Below, piece by piece: positions 51,006 through 51,404 of a stretch of DNA of 51,404 bases. Position 1 is the stretch's first letter. Each line of letters opens with the position of its first letter. Under the pieces are notes generated by a model. That model saw only the letters and a program-made list of their open reading frames with translations. It ran no database searches and was not told the origin of the DNA. Location of the stretch: NCBI GenBank assembly GCA_043760535.1, contig JAYUOV010000030.1:1-51404 (forward strand), given 5' to 3'. The stretch is from JAZKFT01 sp043760535 (GTDB taxonomy: Bacteria > Bacteroidota > Bacteroidia > Chitinophagales > Chitinophagaceae). Position numbers and translations under genes: made by a program.

Positions 51006-51404
51006 TTAATCTACTTTCAGTGCCTTGTCTATTAAAAACACAAGATTGCTGCGGTGTGCTTTTGTCTGCTCGTTAGCAGAAATGGCAGTAGCCAGCAAGG
51101 TTTTCATTTTTTTCAAAGTAAGTAATGCGGCGGCCTTAGAAGGGTTATCGTATCCGCCGGCGCCCAATAAAATTCCTGATGCACCTTTTACAAACTCGGT
51201 TTGTAAATTTTGGCGGTACAGGTTTACATTGGTTTTTAGGTCTTCGTTAAAAATGGCTTTTACAAGGTCGCTCATTACATCGGCTACGCTGTAGGTATTG
51301 CCGTACAGGCTTGTGCTGCTAATACGTGTAAGCGTAGTTGGGTTTAGCATGCTGGCTAAAGTGCTTTGCTGCAAAGCAACATACGTGTTTTGTGGTTTTA
51401 TATC
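51006..51404 (-). CDS. C-terminal part of a probable zinc-dependent metalloprotease (DUF4953/DUF5117 type)
   Basis: The reading frame runs off the right edge, so only the last 132 codons are present; the frame remains open to 51404 (DIKPQNTYVALQQSTLASML). The segment has STLASMLNPTTLTRISSTSL, YSVADVMSDLVKAIFNEDL, YRQNLQTEFVKGASGILL and a final helix NLVFLIDKALKVD. The pattern of a LxRI-like turn, a DVMSDLxxAIF helix and an R-x-LQxxFV helix is that of the C-terminus of large zinc metalloproteases of Bacteroidota with DUF5117/DUF5118 domains. The HExxH site would be outside the window, so the call is moderate. Confidence 0.65.
   Translation of the reverse strand, partial: DIKPQNTYVALQQSTLASMLNPTTLTRISSTSLYGNTYSVADVMSDLVKAIFNEDLKTNVNLYRQNLQTEFVKGASGILLGAGGYDNPSKAAALLTLKKMKTLLATAISANEQTKAHRSNLVFLIDKALKVD

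Overview
The window reads as chromosomal DNA of a free-living member of the Bacteroidota, most likely the family Chitinophagaceae. The evidence is a SusC/SusD polysaccharide locus, many lipoproteins with the Cys-Lys-Lys start typical of Bacteroidota, a Bat-type VWA/TPR protein, a DUF4197 lipoprotein, a LIC_10190-type membrane protein, AT-rich intergenic DNA with TAnnTTTG -7 boxes, and almost no Shine-Dalgarno sequences. The family-level placement is an inference.

Region 1 (1-3060) holds an Rpn-family nuclease-like protein with a 12-bp in-frame tandem repeat, followed by the housekeeping tRNA-modification GTPase mnmE. Region 2 (3069-15225) is a dense defence and mobility island, all on the plus strand. 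It contains a mobile mystery protein A/B pair (HTH plus Fic), a type III restriction-modification system whose mod and res genes are split by an IS200-like RAYT transposase with REP-like palindromes, a Panacea-domain antitoxin with a downstream partner of unknown fold, and a three-gene Dnd-type set (small protein, DndD-like SMC ATPase, DndE-like/HerA-like fusion). No dndA, dndB or dndC is present in the window. That truncated Dnd set is the best candidate for an unusual system here.

Region 3 (15279-30915) is a polysaccharide utilisation locus for a beta-glucan, probably a beta-1,3-glucan of the laminarin type or a mixed-linkage glucan. A membrane-spanning regulator (propeller, Y_Y_Y, LuxR-type HTH) is divergent from a GH16 gene. 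Then come susC, susD, two surface lipoproteins, a second (lipoprotein) GH16 and a lipoprotein GH3 beta-glucosidase. Nearly identical 21-bp sequences with TGATGTA direct repeats lie about 140-147 bp before the GH16 and susC starts and are probably the operator. GH16 enzymes would cut the chain outside the cell, SusCD would import the oligosaccharides, and GH3 would release glucose.

Region 4 (31021-47024) is mostly ordinary metabolism: a MOSC protein, a THEP1-type NTPase with an overlapping membrane protein, DUF4197, L-serine ammonia-lyase, two divergent PTPS-type genes next to folE (a pterin cluster), a BatB/BatC-like fusion with an odd start, a class D beta-lactamase lipoprotein, a decayed methyltransferase, a LIC_10190-family membrane protein, a flavin oxidoreductase and kbl. 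A MITE-like element with an 8-bp target duplication lies between sdaA and the PTPS genes.

Region 5 (47025-51404) is AT-rich and gene-poor. It holds a small lipoprotein, a broken IS630-type transposase, a PsiE-family membrane protein, a broken IS66-type transposase, and the 3' end of a probable zinc-dependent metalloprotease that runs off the right edge. No tRNA, rRNA or CRISPR array was recognised by eye.
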